Assembly (NCBI GenBank): GCA_013290035.1 | Contig: JABCYT010000040.1 | Span: forward strand, 1 to 11,966 | Length of the DNA: 11,966 bases | Reading direction: 5' to 3' | From: Alphaproteobacteria bacterium | GTDB taxonomy: Bacteria; Pseudomonadota; Alphaproteobacteria; Reyranellales; Reyranellaceae | Part shown: piece after piece, positions 1 through 7,083 of the stretch | How the letters are laid out: every line of letters starts with the position of its first letter | How positions within the stretch are numbered: position 1 is the first letter of the stretch | The notes under the pieces: model-generated | The model's input: only the letters and a program-made list of their open reading frames with translations | Databases searched by the model: none | Told to the model about the DNA's origin: nothing | Made by a program: the position numbers and the translations under genes

Positions 1-177
1 AGCCGGGCCTTCGCCCAAGCGCTGCGTGAAGCCGGCACCGACTGCGTCGAAATCGAGAACGCCAACCGCAATCACTTCGACGTCATCCTGGATCTTGCCG
101 ACTCCGCCACGGTGCTGGGCCGGCGGGTGCTCGCCCTGATTCAGTCGACGACTCGAGGAGACCGCGACCATGAGTGA
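1..177 (+). CDS. Alpha/beta-hydrolase-like protein, C-terminal fragment (partial)
   Basis: An open frame enters from the left edge in frame 1 and stops with TGA at 175-177, giving 58 residues of a C-terminus. It reads like the end of an alpha/beta-hydrolase of the carboxylesterase or arylformamidase type: a helix (SRAFAQALREAG), a strand, then an Asn-His-Phe-Asp motif (residues about 28-31) where such enzymes carry the catalytic histidine, and a closing helix with LADSATVLGRRVLALI. The nucleophile Ser and acid Asp would lie outside the window, so substrate and exact family are open. The stop overlaps the start of the downstream methyltransferase by 8 nt, so the two are very probably co-translated. 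Family assignment is inference from a short tail. Confidence 0.6.
   Translation, partial: SRAFAQALREAGTDCVEIENANRNHFDVILDLADSATVLGRRVLALIQSTTRGDRDHE
155..160 (+). promoter_or_regulatory. Ribosome binding site of the methyltransferase gene
   Basis: GAGGAG lies 9 nt upstream of the ATG at 170, inside the coding end of the preceding hydrolase gene. It supports that ATG as the true start. Confidence 0.7.
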
Positions 178-1012
178 CCAAACGGCGATCAGTTCGATGC
201 CGCTCTACACGCACCTCGATCGGGTCGCGCGGGCATTGGCGGCACTCGGTATCGGTCCGGGCGAGTCGATTCGGCCCGAGCAGCTCTTTGCCATCGATCA
301 ATGGCACTATCACGGCACCGACGCCATCCGCGCGGCGGCGGAGGCGCTCGGGCTTGGACCTGCGAGCCGCGTGCTCGACGTCGGATCGGGCATCGGCGGC
401 CCCGCCCGTTACCTCGCCCACACCACGGGATGTCACGTCACGGCGCTGGAGCTGCAGCCGGAGTTGCACCGGATCGGCGTCGATCTGACCCTTCGCTCCG
501 GTCTCGAGGGCCGGGTGACGCATCTCTGCGGCGATGCGCTCATCTGCCCGCTGCCGCTCGCGGAATTCGACGCCGTCGTGAGCTGGCTTGCCATCCTGCA
601 CATCGCCGACCGTCCCCGCTTGTTCGCCCGGCTTGCCCGAGCGCTGCGGCCGGGCGGCAAATGCTATGTCGAGGATCTCTCCGAGCGTACGCCGTTCGCG
701 CCGCGGGATTTGGCCGATCTGCGCGACATCGTGCACGGCATCACGGTGACCCCCGCAGCGGACTATGCGGCCGATCTCCGCGCGGCGGGCTTCGTGGAGA
801 TCGCCACGACGGACCTCACGGGCGACTGGGCGCCATATGCCGCGGAGCGTCTGCGCATCTGGCGGCAGAACCGCGCGGCCTATAGCGGCGTTCATGGTGA
901 AGGTGCCTATCTGGCACACGAGAAATTCTACGCCGTGATCGCGCAGCTTTACGACAGCGGCAGTCTCGGCGGCATTCGCCTCGTTGCCCATATGCCCAAG
1001 GCGCGCCCTTGA
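170..1012 (+). CDS. Class I SAM-dependent methyltransferase
   Basis: A 280-residue cytoplasmic protein with the Rossmann methyltransferase fold. Motif I, which binds S-adenosylmethionine, is VLDVGSGIGGPARYL at residues 68-82. The acidic ribose-binding residue that follows is in ALELQP (Glu94). The region GDALICPLPLAEFDAVVSW (121-139) matches motifs II/III, and LRPGGKCYVEDL (159-170) is the usual post-motif strand and turn. A DQWHYHGTDAI segment at 43-53 precedes the fold; similar segments occur in small-molecule N- and C-methyltransferases of the sarcosine/dimethylglycine or UbiE/Coq5 type, so a small metabolite is a more likely substrate than nucleic acid. The substrate itself cannot be read from the sequence. 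The ATG has a good ribosome binding site and overlaps the upstream hydrolase stop. The gene is convergent with the substrate-binding protein, 21 bp away. Confidence 0.88.
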   Translation: MSDQTAISSMPLYTHLDRVARALAALGIGPGESIRPEQLFAIDQWHYHGTDAIRAAAEALGLGPASRVLDVGSGIGGPARYLAHTTGCHVTALELQPELHRIGVDLTLRSGLEGRVTHLCGDALICPLPLAEFDAVVSWLAILHIADRPRLFARLARALRPGGKCYVEDLSERTPFAPRDLADLRDIVHGITVTPAADYAADLRAAGFVEIATTDLTGDWAPYAAERLRIWRQNRAAYSGVHGEGAYLAHEKFYAVIAQLYDSGSLGGIRLVAHMPKARP

Positions 1013-1025
1013 CGGTCCGCCCGTC
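1011..1025 (+). terminator. Possible short terminator hairpin between convergent genes
   Basis: GACGG at 1011-1015 pairs with CCGTC at 1021-1025 around a 5-nt loop, exactly across the 21-bp gap between two converging genes. The stem is only 5 bp and no T-run follows on either strand, so this rests on position more than on strength. Confidence 0.25.
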
Positions 1026-1033
1026 GCCTCCGC

Positions 1034-2632
1034 CTACTTGTCCAGCCAGACGTCTTCCATCCGCAGTCCGTTATAGATGCTGTTGATCATCGGCACGTAA
1101 TTCTTGACGTAGGGCTGCCAGCAGGTGCCCGAGCGGTTGTGATAGAGAACCGGCCGCGCGACGTCTTCGGCCAGGCGGCGCTCGATGTTCCAGACCAGCT
1201 TCCGGCGCTTGTCCTGGTCGGCTTCCATCGACTGCTGGTCGAACAATTCGTCGATCTCGGGGTTGCAGTAGCCGTCGTAGTTGCTTTCCGAGCCGCAGGC
1301 ATAGTTTTCATAGAACGCCTGGTCGGGATCGTCGATGCCGTTGCCGGTGAGGTTGGCGCCGATCGTGTAGTCCTTGCGCCTCACCCTCGGATACCACTGG
1401 GTGGTGTCGAGCGGCTCGAGCTCGGCGTCGATATAGATCTTCTTGAGCTGGTCGATCAGGATCACCGCCGGGTCGCGGTAGGGCGGAATGTTGCGCGTCG
1501 ACACCTTGAGCTTCAGTCGATTGTCCGCGCCGTAGCCCGATTTCTCCATGATGTTGCGCGCCTCCGTCCGGTTCTTGGCCACGTCGGGGTCGTAGCCCGG
1601 CAGCTCTTGCATCAGATCGGCCGGCATGCCCCAGATCCCCTCGGGCGGGGCGAGCAGCGCGCCGCCGATATCGCCCTTGCCCTGTGTCAGCGTGTCGATG
1701 AAGGCGCGGCGATCGACGGTCAGCGCCACCGCCCGGCGCAGTTCGGGATTGTTGAAGGGCGCCGCCTCGCGGTTGATGATGACGTTGCGCTGCACGTTCG
1801 ACGGCACCAGCGCGCAGGTGACCTGCGGCGCCTGGTCCTTGATGTCTTTCAGAACCGGCACCTGCAGGAAATAGGGCGATGTCATGTCGACCTCGCCGGC
1901 GACGAAGGTCAGCGCGCCGGTCGACTGGTTCTTGATGATCTTGTAGTCGATGCCGTCGAGATAGGGTCGTCCCGGTTTCCAGTAGTCCGGGTTGCGGGCG
2001 ACCTTGATCGACTCATTGGGCTTGAACTCGACGAATTTGAACGGGCCGGTGCCGATCGGACGCCGTCGCATCTCGGCCGGCGAGACATGGCAGGGATAGA
2101 CCGGCGAGAACCCCGACGCGAGCAAGGCGATGAAGGCGGGCTGCGGCCGCTTCAGCCTGAACGTCACCTCGTCGTCGCCCTGGACGATCACCGTGTCGAG
2201 GTTGCCGTACCAGGTCTTGCGCGGATTGACGCGAAGCGTCTCGCTCGCCTTGCCTTGCAGCAGATCCCAGGTGCACTTGACGTCGCGGGCGGTGAACGGC
2301 TTGCCGTCGTGCCATTTGACGCCGCGGCGCAATTTGAACGTGAGGTTGGTCCCGGCCGCGTCCCATGACCATTCGCGGGCAAGATCGGGAACGATCGACT
2401 TCATGCCGCTTTGCGGCACGCTCTGGTCGTACATGACGAGGTTGTTGAAGACCCCCATCATCGGTCCCTGGCCGGCGATCGTCGATTCTTCGTGGATCGA
2501 CATGGTGGCCGGGCTGTCGAAGAAGAAGATCTTCAGGATGCCGCCTGGTTTCTGTGCGGTCGCCGAACCGATCGGCGCCGCCGCCAGCGCCATGACAAAA
2601 GCGGCAAGAACGACGCCCTGCATGCGTTTCAC
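1034..2632 (-). CDS. ABC transporter substrate-binding protein, family 5 (peptide/nickel/opine type)
   Basis: A 532-residue periplasmic solute receptor of the SBP_bac_5 family (DppA/OppA/NikA-like), which captures short peptides, opines, nickel chelates or similar and delivers them to an ABC permease. I start it at the GTG at 2632: a GGAGGGG ribosome site ends 3 nt upstream (GGAGG ends 5 nt upstream), and this start gives a standard Sec signal peptide (Met-Lys-Arg, hydrophobic core, cleavage probably after Ala26 in SATA|QK). A GTG at 2644 would extend it by 4 residues but places the ribosome site inside the gene. The family signature runs from LAREW (about 85) through LTFKLRRGVKWHDGKPFTARDV to about 118, and GTGPFKF follows at 194-200. 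Full length for the family. No permease or ATPase genes lie within view, so the ligand is unknown. It carries no lipobox cysteine. Confidence 0.9.
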   Translation of the reverse strand: MKRMQGVVLAAFVMALAAAPIGSATAQKPGGILKIFFFDSPATMSIHEESTIAGQGPMMGVFNNLVMYDQSVPQSGMKSIVPDLAREWSWDAAGTNLTFKLRRGVKWHDGKPFTARDVKCTWDLLQGKASETLRVNPRKTWYGNLDTVIVQGDDEVTFRLKRPQPAFIALLASGFSPVYPCHVSPAEMRRRPIGTGPFKFVEFKPNESIKVARNPDYWKPGRPYLDGIDYKIIKNQSTGALTFVAGEVDMTSPYFLQVPVLKDIKDQAPQVTCALVPSNVQRNVIINREAAPFNNPELRRAVALTVDRRAFIDTLTQGKGDIGGALLAPPEGIWGMPADLMQELPGYDPDVAKNRTEARNIMEKSGYGADNRLKLKVSTRNIPPYRDPAVILIDQLKKIYIDAELEPLDTTQWYPRVRRKDYTIGANLTGNGIDDPDQAFYENYACGSESNYDGYCNPEIDELFDQQSMEADQDKRRKLVWNIERRLAEDVARPVLYHNRSGTCWQPYVKNYVPMINSIYNGLRMEDVWLDK

Positions 2633-2635
2633 GTG

Positions 2636-2642
2636 CCCCTCC
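2636..2642 (-). promoter_or_regulatory. Ribosome binding site that fixes the substrate-binding protein start
   Basis: GGAGGGG on the minus strand lies 3 nt before the GTG at 2632 and 12 nt before an ATG at 2623. It overlaps the GTG at 2644, which has no Shine-Dalgarno of its own. It therefore favours GTG 2632, the start that also gives the best signal peptide. Confidence 0.6.
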
Positions 2643-2681
2643 ACGTTCGAGACGTCGGATGCTCAAAACACTTGCGGTGAA

Positions 2682-2700
2682 ACGACCGAGGTTCGGTCGT
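2682..2700. promoter_or_regulatory. Perfect inverted repeat upstream of the substrate-binding protein gene
   Basis: ACGACCGA at 2682-2689 is repeated inverted as TCGGTCGT at 2693-2700 around a 3-nt centre. It lies 50 bp upstream of the GTG of the substrate-binding protein gene, in non-coding DNA. Neither strand has a T-run after it, so an operator for a dimeric regulator (this size suits TetR- or GntR-type proteins) is more likely than a terminator. No regulator gene is next to it, so the binding protein is unknown. Confidence 0.45.
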
Positions 2701-2818
2701 ACGCTGCGCTTACCGGGCCGCTTAATCGGACGCGACGGATCAGCAGGTACGCACTCGTTACGACTCTACTTGATGGAGCAGCGAGGAAATCGAACGGCGG
2801 CGCATAGTAGCGTCGCTT

Positions 2819-2850
2819 CGCCGCGACCTTGCAAGCGGAAAATCGCGGCG
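2819..2850 (-). terminator. Possible terminator stem-loop after the oxygenase gene
   Basis: CGCCGCGA at 2819-2826 pairs perfectly with TCGCGGCG at 2843-2850 across a 16-nt loop. On the minus strand the stem begins 4 nt after the oxygenase stop codon (2855-2857), the right place for a 3' hairpin. The distal arm is followed by AAGCG rather than a T-run, so it may be a transcript-end stabiliser or a Rho-dependent end instead of an intrinsic terminator. The rest of the 2633-2854 gap shows no gene: the small open frames there are antisense or lack start signals. Confidence 0.35.
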
Positions 2851-2854
2851 CCGT

Positions 2855-3505
2855 TCAGACCGTGAGATTGAAGGCGATGGAGATGCGCTCGGCGTTGCCG
2901 CGATAAGGCCGCACCTGGTGCAGCAGCCAGGACGGGAACATCACCAGCCGGCCGGCCTTGGGGATCACCGGCTCGTTGGAGCCGGCTTTCAGGCCACCCG
3001 GCATGGCAACGGCGAGATGCGGCGCATAGACCGCCGAGATCGGCCCGCGCGGATCCATGAATTCGAGCTCGCCGCCCAGCGACGGATCGTCGGCGATGCC
3101 GCCATCGTCGACGTAATAGACTCCGGACCAGTAGCCGCCGGGATGCGAGTGGAACTCGTTGCCGTGGCCGCTGCGGTTGACGTTGGCCCACATGTTGGCG
3201 CCCCAGGTCACGGCAAAATAACCGGGGTAGGGGTTGTTGATGGGCTTGCCCTCGCGATCCGTCGTCACGCGGTTGGCGGTATTGCGGCCGATGGCCAGGA
3301 GCTTGATGGCCGGCGCGCCGCCCCAGCGCTCCATGTCATGGCTCGACTGCCAGCCGCCCTGGTTGGAATGCTGCGTGGTGGGATGGGATTTCTCGCGCTC
3401 GACGATCACCTTGCGCAGCTCGGCGTTGAGTGCCGCCGCATCCGGCACGTCGAAGAGAACGAGCGGCGTAGCGAACAGGGGAACGATTTCCGGCGCATTG
3501 CTCAT
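2855..3505 (-). CDS. 2OG-Fe(II) oxygenase, TIGR02466 family
   Basis: A 216-residue protein matching the putative 2-oxoglutarate/Fe(II) oxygenase family known as TIGR02466. The predicted iron ligands sit in FHSHPGGYWSGVYYV (His119 and His121, residues 118-132) and in the distal FPSWLLHQVRPYRG (His196). Arg207 in ERISIAFN is placed to bind 2-oxoglutarate. LEFMDPRGP (148-155) is also characteristic. No signal peptide or membrane segment is seen, so it should be cytoplasmic. The family has no settled substrate; hydroxylation of a protein or small molecule is the expected chemistry. The ATG at 3505 has only a weak upstream AGATGG. It lies 76 bp downstream of the antiporter operon on the same strand and could be read through from it, though this is not shown. 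Confidence 0.85.
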   Translation of the reverse strand: MSNAPEIVPLFATPLVLFDVPDAAALNAELRKVIVEREKSHPTTQHSNQGGWQSSHDMERWGGAPAIKLLAIGRNTANRVTTDREGKPINNPYPGYFAVTWGANMWANVNRSGHGNEFHSHPGGYWSGVYYVDDGGIADDPSLGGELEFMDPRGPISAVYAPHLAVAMPGGLKAGSNEPVIPKAGRLVMFPSWLLHQVRPYRGNAERISIAFNLTV

Positions 3506-3581
3506 GCGGCCATCTTATAGCCGAATGGTGGCGGACGAATCGAGCGGCCGACGCATGAAGGACATGCCGACGCCGCAGCCC

Positions 3582-5222
3582 TCATGATCCAAACAGAGTC
3601 GCCGCGCCGAGGACGACGGCAATCGCCAGAAGCGACAGGCCGGCTGCCGGCCATTGCCGGAGCCAGCCGTCGGCTCGCTCCATCGCGCTGCCGACGGCGT
3701 AGCTCGCGCTGAAGGCTCGCTCTGCCGGTTCGACGATGTCTCCCGCGGGGATGGGCGGCAGACGGTTCTGCCAACGCCGCAAGGCGAGCGCCAGCGCGGC
3801 GCCGATCAGAACCGGCCAAAGGGCGTCGAACAGGGCGGCAAGCGCAAGGGCATCGGCGACATTGCCGCCGGCGAAAGGATAGAGCAGCCAGGGGACGGCG
3901 ACAGACGCCAGCGCCATAGCCTGCCAGGGCACGGCGAGACCTGCCGGCGCCTGCTGCTCGTGCGCGGCGGTCCGCGCCAGACACTGCAAGAAATGCAGCA
4001 TGAGAAGGGTCGTGGCGACCGCCGAGAGGTTGGCCAGCAGGCCGACGACGCCGTCGCCGAGCGGCGCCTTGACCGCGAGCTTGGCCAGGGCGCCGCCGGT
4101 CAAGGGCAGTCCGCCGAGACCGAGCGCCAGTACAGCCGCCAGGAGCAGCGTTGGCCGCAGGCGGCGCGCGGCGGTCACGGCGGTGACGCCGACGGCCAGG
4201 AAGAGGGCGCCCTTCGCCAGGACATGCGTCGCGGCATAGAAGGCGGTGTCGAGCGCCACGCTGTGGTCGCCGGCCGCGAGGCCCATGCCCAGCACGGCGG
4301 CGATCACGCCCATCTGGCTCACGCTGGAATAGGCTAGCACCGTCTTGGGGTTGGCCTGCGTGATGCCGATCGCCACGCCGTAGAAGGCGGAGAAAAACCC
4401 GAGCACCACCAGCATTTCGCCGGCGCCCGGCATCGCCGTGTCGAAAGGCAGGAAGCGTATGAGCCCGATGACGCCCGCCTTGACGCCGGCGCCGCTCAGG
4501 ACCGATGCGGCGGGAATCGGCGCCGCCGCATAGGTGAGCGGCATCCAGCCGTGCGCCGGCACCGTCCCGATCTTGAGCGCGAAGCCTGCAACCGTGAAGA
4601 CAAGCGCTGCATCGCGCCAGGGCGATTGCGGAAGCGCCGCCACGACGTCGCGGATCTGCAGGCTGCCGTGCGATTCGCCGGCCGCGAGCAGCACGAAGCC
4701 CAGCAGCAGGAAGGCTTCGCTCAGCACGGTGAACGCCATGTAGACCCCGCCGGCGCGGCGCGCCGCCGGGTCGTCGTCGTCATGCACGATCAGCCCATAG
4801 GCGGGCAGGCTGGCCAGCGCGAAGAAAAGATAGAAGCCCAGGAGATCGGCAACGATGAAGACGCCGAGGCTGCCGGTCAGGGTCAGCAGCCAGCACACGC
4901 TGAAGCGCGCAGCGTTTGTCTTGCCGCGCAAGTCGGTGAAGGCATAGGCCCCGGTAACGCTCCACAGCAGCGCCGCGACGCCCAGCAGCAGGGCGCCCGG
5001 CACGTCGAGCGCCAGGCTGATCCCGAGCTGGGGTTGATCGAAGGCGAGCGGCATCCCGCCCAGCGCCAGCAGCGCCGCGGCGAGACCGGGGAGGGGCGCC
5101 AGCACCAGCAGCGCCGGCATATTGTTCCGCAGGCGCCGCGACAGGCAGGCCAACAAGAGCGCGAGCGGCACGGCCAGAGTGGCAACAAGCAGCGCCGTGC
5201 CGAGCGTACCCGTGCCGCTCAT
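3582..5222 (-). CDS. MrpD/NuoL-like proton-conducting antiporter subunit (second, variant)
   Basis: A 546-residue, highly hydrophobic inner-membrane protein of the complex I antiporter-like family (Proton_antipo_M; MrpA-N, MrpD, HyfB and NuoL relatives). The ATG at 5222 overlaps the mrpD stop as ATGA; an open frame extends upstream to 5492 but those residues are Arg/Pro/Gly-rich and antiporter-unlike. Channel lysines are present: Lys217 in ALKIGTVPAHGW (TM7), Lys248 in SGAGVKAG (TM8), His333/Lys337 in THVLAKGALF, and Lys381 in GGALAKLAVK (TM12). NPKTVLAYSSVSQMG (291-305) is the discontinuous-helix signature. The TM5 segment reads FFALASLPAY (133-142), where relatives have FWELMSLPSY: the conserved Glu is Ala135. 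The tail (about 495-546) is a charged amphipathic stretch plus one membrane helix. As last gene of an operon lacking a full mrpA, it probably stands in for the MrpA N-terminal channel. Confidence 0.86.
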   Translation of the reverse strand: MSGTGTLGTALLVATLAVPLALLLACLSRRLRNNMPALLVLAPLPGLAAALLALGGMPLAFDQPQLGISLALDVPGALLLGVAALLWSVTGAYAFTDLRGKTNAARFSVCWLLTLTGSLGVFIVADLLGFYLFFALASLPAYGLIVHDDDDPAARRAGGVYMAFTVLSEAFLLLGFVLLAAGESHGSLQIRDVVAALPQSPWRDAALVFTVAGFALKIGTVPAHGWMPLTYAAAPIPAASVLSGAGVKAGVIGLIRFLPFDTAMPGAGEMLVVLGFFSAFYGVAIGITQANPKTVLAYSSVSQMGVIAAVLGMGLAAGDHSVALDTAFYAATHVLAKGALFLAVGVTAVTAARRLRPTLLLAAVLALGLGGLPLTGGALAKLAVKAPLGDGVVGLLANLSAVATTLLMLHFLQCLARTAAHEQQAPAGLAVPWQAMALASVAVPWLLYPFAGGNVADALALAALFDALWPVLIGAALALALRRWQNRLPPIPAGDIVEPAERAFSASYAVGSAMERADGWLRQWPAAGLSLLAIAVVLGAATLFGS

Positions 5223-6742
5223 CGCAAAGCAGCCATCGCGACCGGCCGGCCGATCTGCAGCAGGTCGAAGAACTCCGGCGGCGCGAAGCCCAAAAGCACC
5301 GCGCCAAGGGCCAAGGCCAGCGCCACCGCCTCGCGCCGCCGCGAGGCGGGCGCCTTCAGGGCGACGGTGGCGCGGTCCAGCGCCGGCGCGACCACGCGAT
5401 AGACGTAGCCGCCGGCCAGCAGGCCGCCTACCAGCATCACCACCGCCCACGCCCACTGGCCGCTTTCCACCGACGCCTGCATCAGCAGCCATTTCGCCGC
5501 GAAGCCGCCGCTCGGTGGCAGCCCCATCAGCGAGAGCCCGCCCAGGCCGAAGGCGAAGATGGCCATCGGCATGGCCCGGCCGATACCGCGCAGCTCGGCG
5601 ATGCGGTCATGGCCGAGCTGCTCGTAGACCACGCCCGCCGCCAGGAACATCGCCGCCTTGGCGAAGGCATGCGACAGAGTCTGCATCACGCCGCCGCTCC
5701 ACGCTTCGGCGCTCCACGGATGCCCGCCGATGGCGAGCGGGAACATCAGGAACAGGTAGCCGATCTGCGCCACGGTGGAATAGGCGATCAGGAGCTTCAG
5801 GCGCGCCTGGCGCAAGGCCAGTACGCTGCCGAACAGGATGGCCGCCGCGCCGAGCGCGGCCAACAGCGTCGTCACCGCCGCGCTCGCGAGCCCCGGCATC
5901 ACATCGAACCACAGACGCACGATCAGGAAGAACGACGCCTTGACCACCAGCGCCGAGAGCACGGCGCTGGCCGGCGGCGGCGCATTGGCGTGGGCGGGCG
6001 GCAGCCACAGATGCAGCGGGAACAGCGCGGTCTTGGCGAGCAGCCCCGCCGTCATCAGCCCGGCCGCAAAGCCAACGGCAGGCGCCACGAGAGGCTCGGC
6101 GGCGGTGCGGTCGGCCAGCAGGACGATGTCGAGCGTGCCGTAGGTGCCGTAGAGCAGCGCCGCACCCAGCAGGTAGAGAACCGAACCGAACAGCGCGAAC
6201 AGCAGATAGCGCAGCGCCGCCGCCAGCGTCTCGGGACGGCCGTCGAGGCAGACCAGCGGCACGGCGGCAAAGGTCAGCAGTTCCAGCGCGACATAGAGAT
6301 TGAACAGATCGCCGCCCAGGAAGACGACGGCCAGCGCCGCCCAGAGCCCCTGCAGCAGCGTCCAGAAGGCGAGCGGCGCGCGCTTTTCCGCGACCCCCGG
6401 CGGCGTGGCGAAACCGCCCCGCGCGAAATAGCCGGCGGCCGCGATCACCAGCGCCGCCGTCACCAGCATGACGGCGGAGAAGCCGTCGGCGCGGAGCGCA
6501 ATGCCGAGCGGCGGCGGCCATCCGCCCAGGATATAGACCAGCGGCTGGCCGGTGACCCAGACCTCGATGGCGATGGCGAGCGCCAGGCCGAGTCCGGCCG
6601 GCATCAGCGCGAAGGCGATGCGTTCGGCATGGCGCCCGCCCACCACCAGCGACAGCAGCATGCCGATGACGGGCACGATGACGGCGAGCACGAGCAGGTA
6701 CCCGCCCCCCGTGGTCGCGAGGGCGAGCGCCATCGCCAGCAT
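5219..6742 (-). CDS. mnhD: Na+(K+)/H+ antiporter subunit D (MrpD/MnhD)
   Basis: A 507-residue polytopic inner-membrane protein, one of the ion-translocating channel subunits of the Mrp complex and homologous to NuoM/NuoN of complex I. All expected channel residues are visible: Glu154 in FNLYVALELLT (TM5), Lys237 in LLAKTALFPLHLWLP (TM7), Lys268 in ALVVKASFF (TM8), His358 and Lys362 in SHAFAKAAMFLAAG, and Lys417 in GGFAAKWLL (TM12). HLWLPPAHANAPPPASAVLS (244-263) and KLLIAYSTVAQIGY (316-329) are strong family signatures. The ATG shares one base with the mrpC stop (TGATG), and its own stop overlaps the next start as ATGA, so synthesis is coupled in stoichiometric fashion. An ATG three codons later is a possible alternative start. 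The family is secure; D is chosen over A by length and neighbours. Confidence 0.93.
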   Translation of the reverse strand: MLAMALALATTGGGYLLVLAVIVPVIGMLLSLVVGGRHAERIAFALMPAGLGLALAIAIEVWVTGQPLVYILGGWPPPLGIALRADGFSAVMLVTAALVIAAAGYFARGGFATPPGVAEKRAPLAFWTLLQGLWAALAVVFLGGDLFNLYVALELLTFAAVPLVCLDGRPETLAAALRYLLFALFGSVLYLLGAALLYGTYGTLDIVLLADRTAAEPLVAPAVGFAAGLMTAGLLAKTALFPLHLWLPPAHANAPPPASAVLSALVVKASFFLIVRLWFDVMPGLASAAVTTLLAALGAAAILFGSVLALRQARLKLLIAYSTVAQIGYLFLMFPLAIGGHPWSAEAWSGGVMQTLSHAFAKAAMFLAAGVVYEQLGHDRIAELRGIGRAMPMAIFAFGLGGLSLMGLPPSGGFAAKWLLMQASVESGQWAWAVVMLVGGLLAGGYVYRVVAPALDRATVALKAPASRRREAVALALALGAVLLGFAPPEFFDLLQIGRPVAMAALR

Positions 6743-7083
6743 CAGCCATCGACTCCGGCATCGGGCGTCTTGGCCGGCGCATCGGGCTCGAGCGTGGCGC
6801 GGCGGGTTTCCTGGAAGAGCCGAAGCAGCAACGTCACCGCGAGCGCGGTCGCCGAGAAGGCGACGACGATGCCGGTGATGACCATCGCCTGCGGCACCGG
6901 ATCGGCGGCGAAGCCGGCGGCCGCGCCCTTGCGCGCGATGATGCCGAACAGCAGGAAGACGCCGCTGCCCAGGATGTTGAAGGCGAGGATCTTGCGCAGC
7001 GGGTGCGGGTCGGTGAGGAGGCCGTAGAGGCCGAGGCCGACCAGCGCTGCGCCCGTCAGTCCGGCGAGGATCGCGGCGCTCAT
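6742..7083 (-). CDS. mnhC: Na+(K+)/H+ antiporter subunit C (MrpC/MnhC, NuoK-like)
   Basis: A 113-residue protein with three membrane helices, homologous to NuoK of complex I. Diagnostic stretches are LRKILAFNILGSGVFLLF (29-46) and DPVPQAMVITGIVVAFSATA (61-80), the latter matching the DP-PQALVLTAIVI block of MrpC. It packs beside MrpD in the membrane arm and forms part of the ion path. The C-terminal 22 residues are polar and Pro/Ala-rich, longer than usual, and presumably cytoplasmic. The ATG at 7083 overlaps the upstream gene's stop as ATGA, which is why I reject the much longer frame that continues upstream to 7725. Confidence 0.92.
   Translation of the reverse strand: MSAAILAGLTGAALVGLGLYGLLTDPHPLRKILAFNILGSGVFLLFGIIARKGAAAGFAADPVPQAMVITGIVVAFSATALAVTLLLRLFQETRRATLEPDAPAKTPDAGVDG

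Noticed and set aside
1139..2368. 409-codon open frame on the plus strand
   Set aside because: Antisense to the substrate-binding protein, no recognisable motif and no ribosome site.
2812..2827. 5-bp stem GTCGC/GCGAC as oxygenase terminator
   Set aside because: The overlapping 8-bp stem at 2819-2850 is longer and nearer to the stop codon.
3515..3565. 16-residue open frame between the antiporter operon and the oxygenase
   Set aside because: No ribosome site and no recognisable peptide; a chance frame in GC-rich DNA is sufficient explanation.
5223..5492. N-terminal extension of the second MrpD-like subunit by 90 residues
   Set aside because: The extension is Arg/Gly/Ala/Pro-rich, overlaps mnhD in another frame, and the ATGA junction at 5219-5222 gives a standard antiporter N-terminus.
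5609..7027. 472-codon open frame on the plus strand
   Set aside because: It lies antisense to mnhD and mnhC, its product is full of Arg, Gln, His and Gly without any domain, and GC-rich codon bias explains long antisense frames here.
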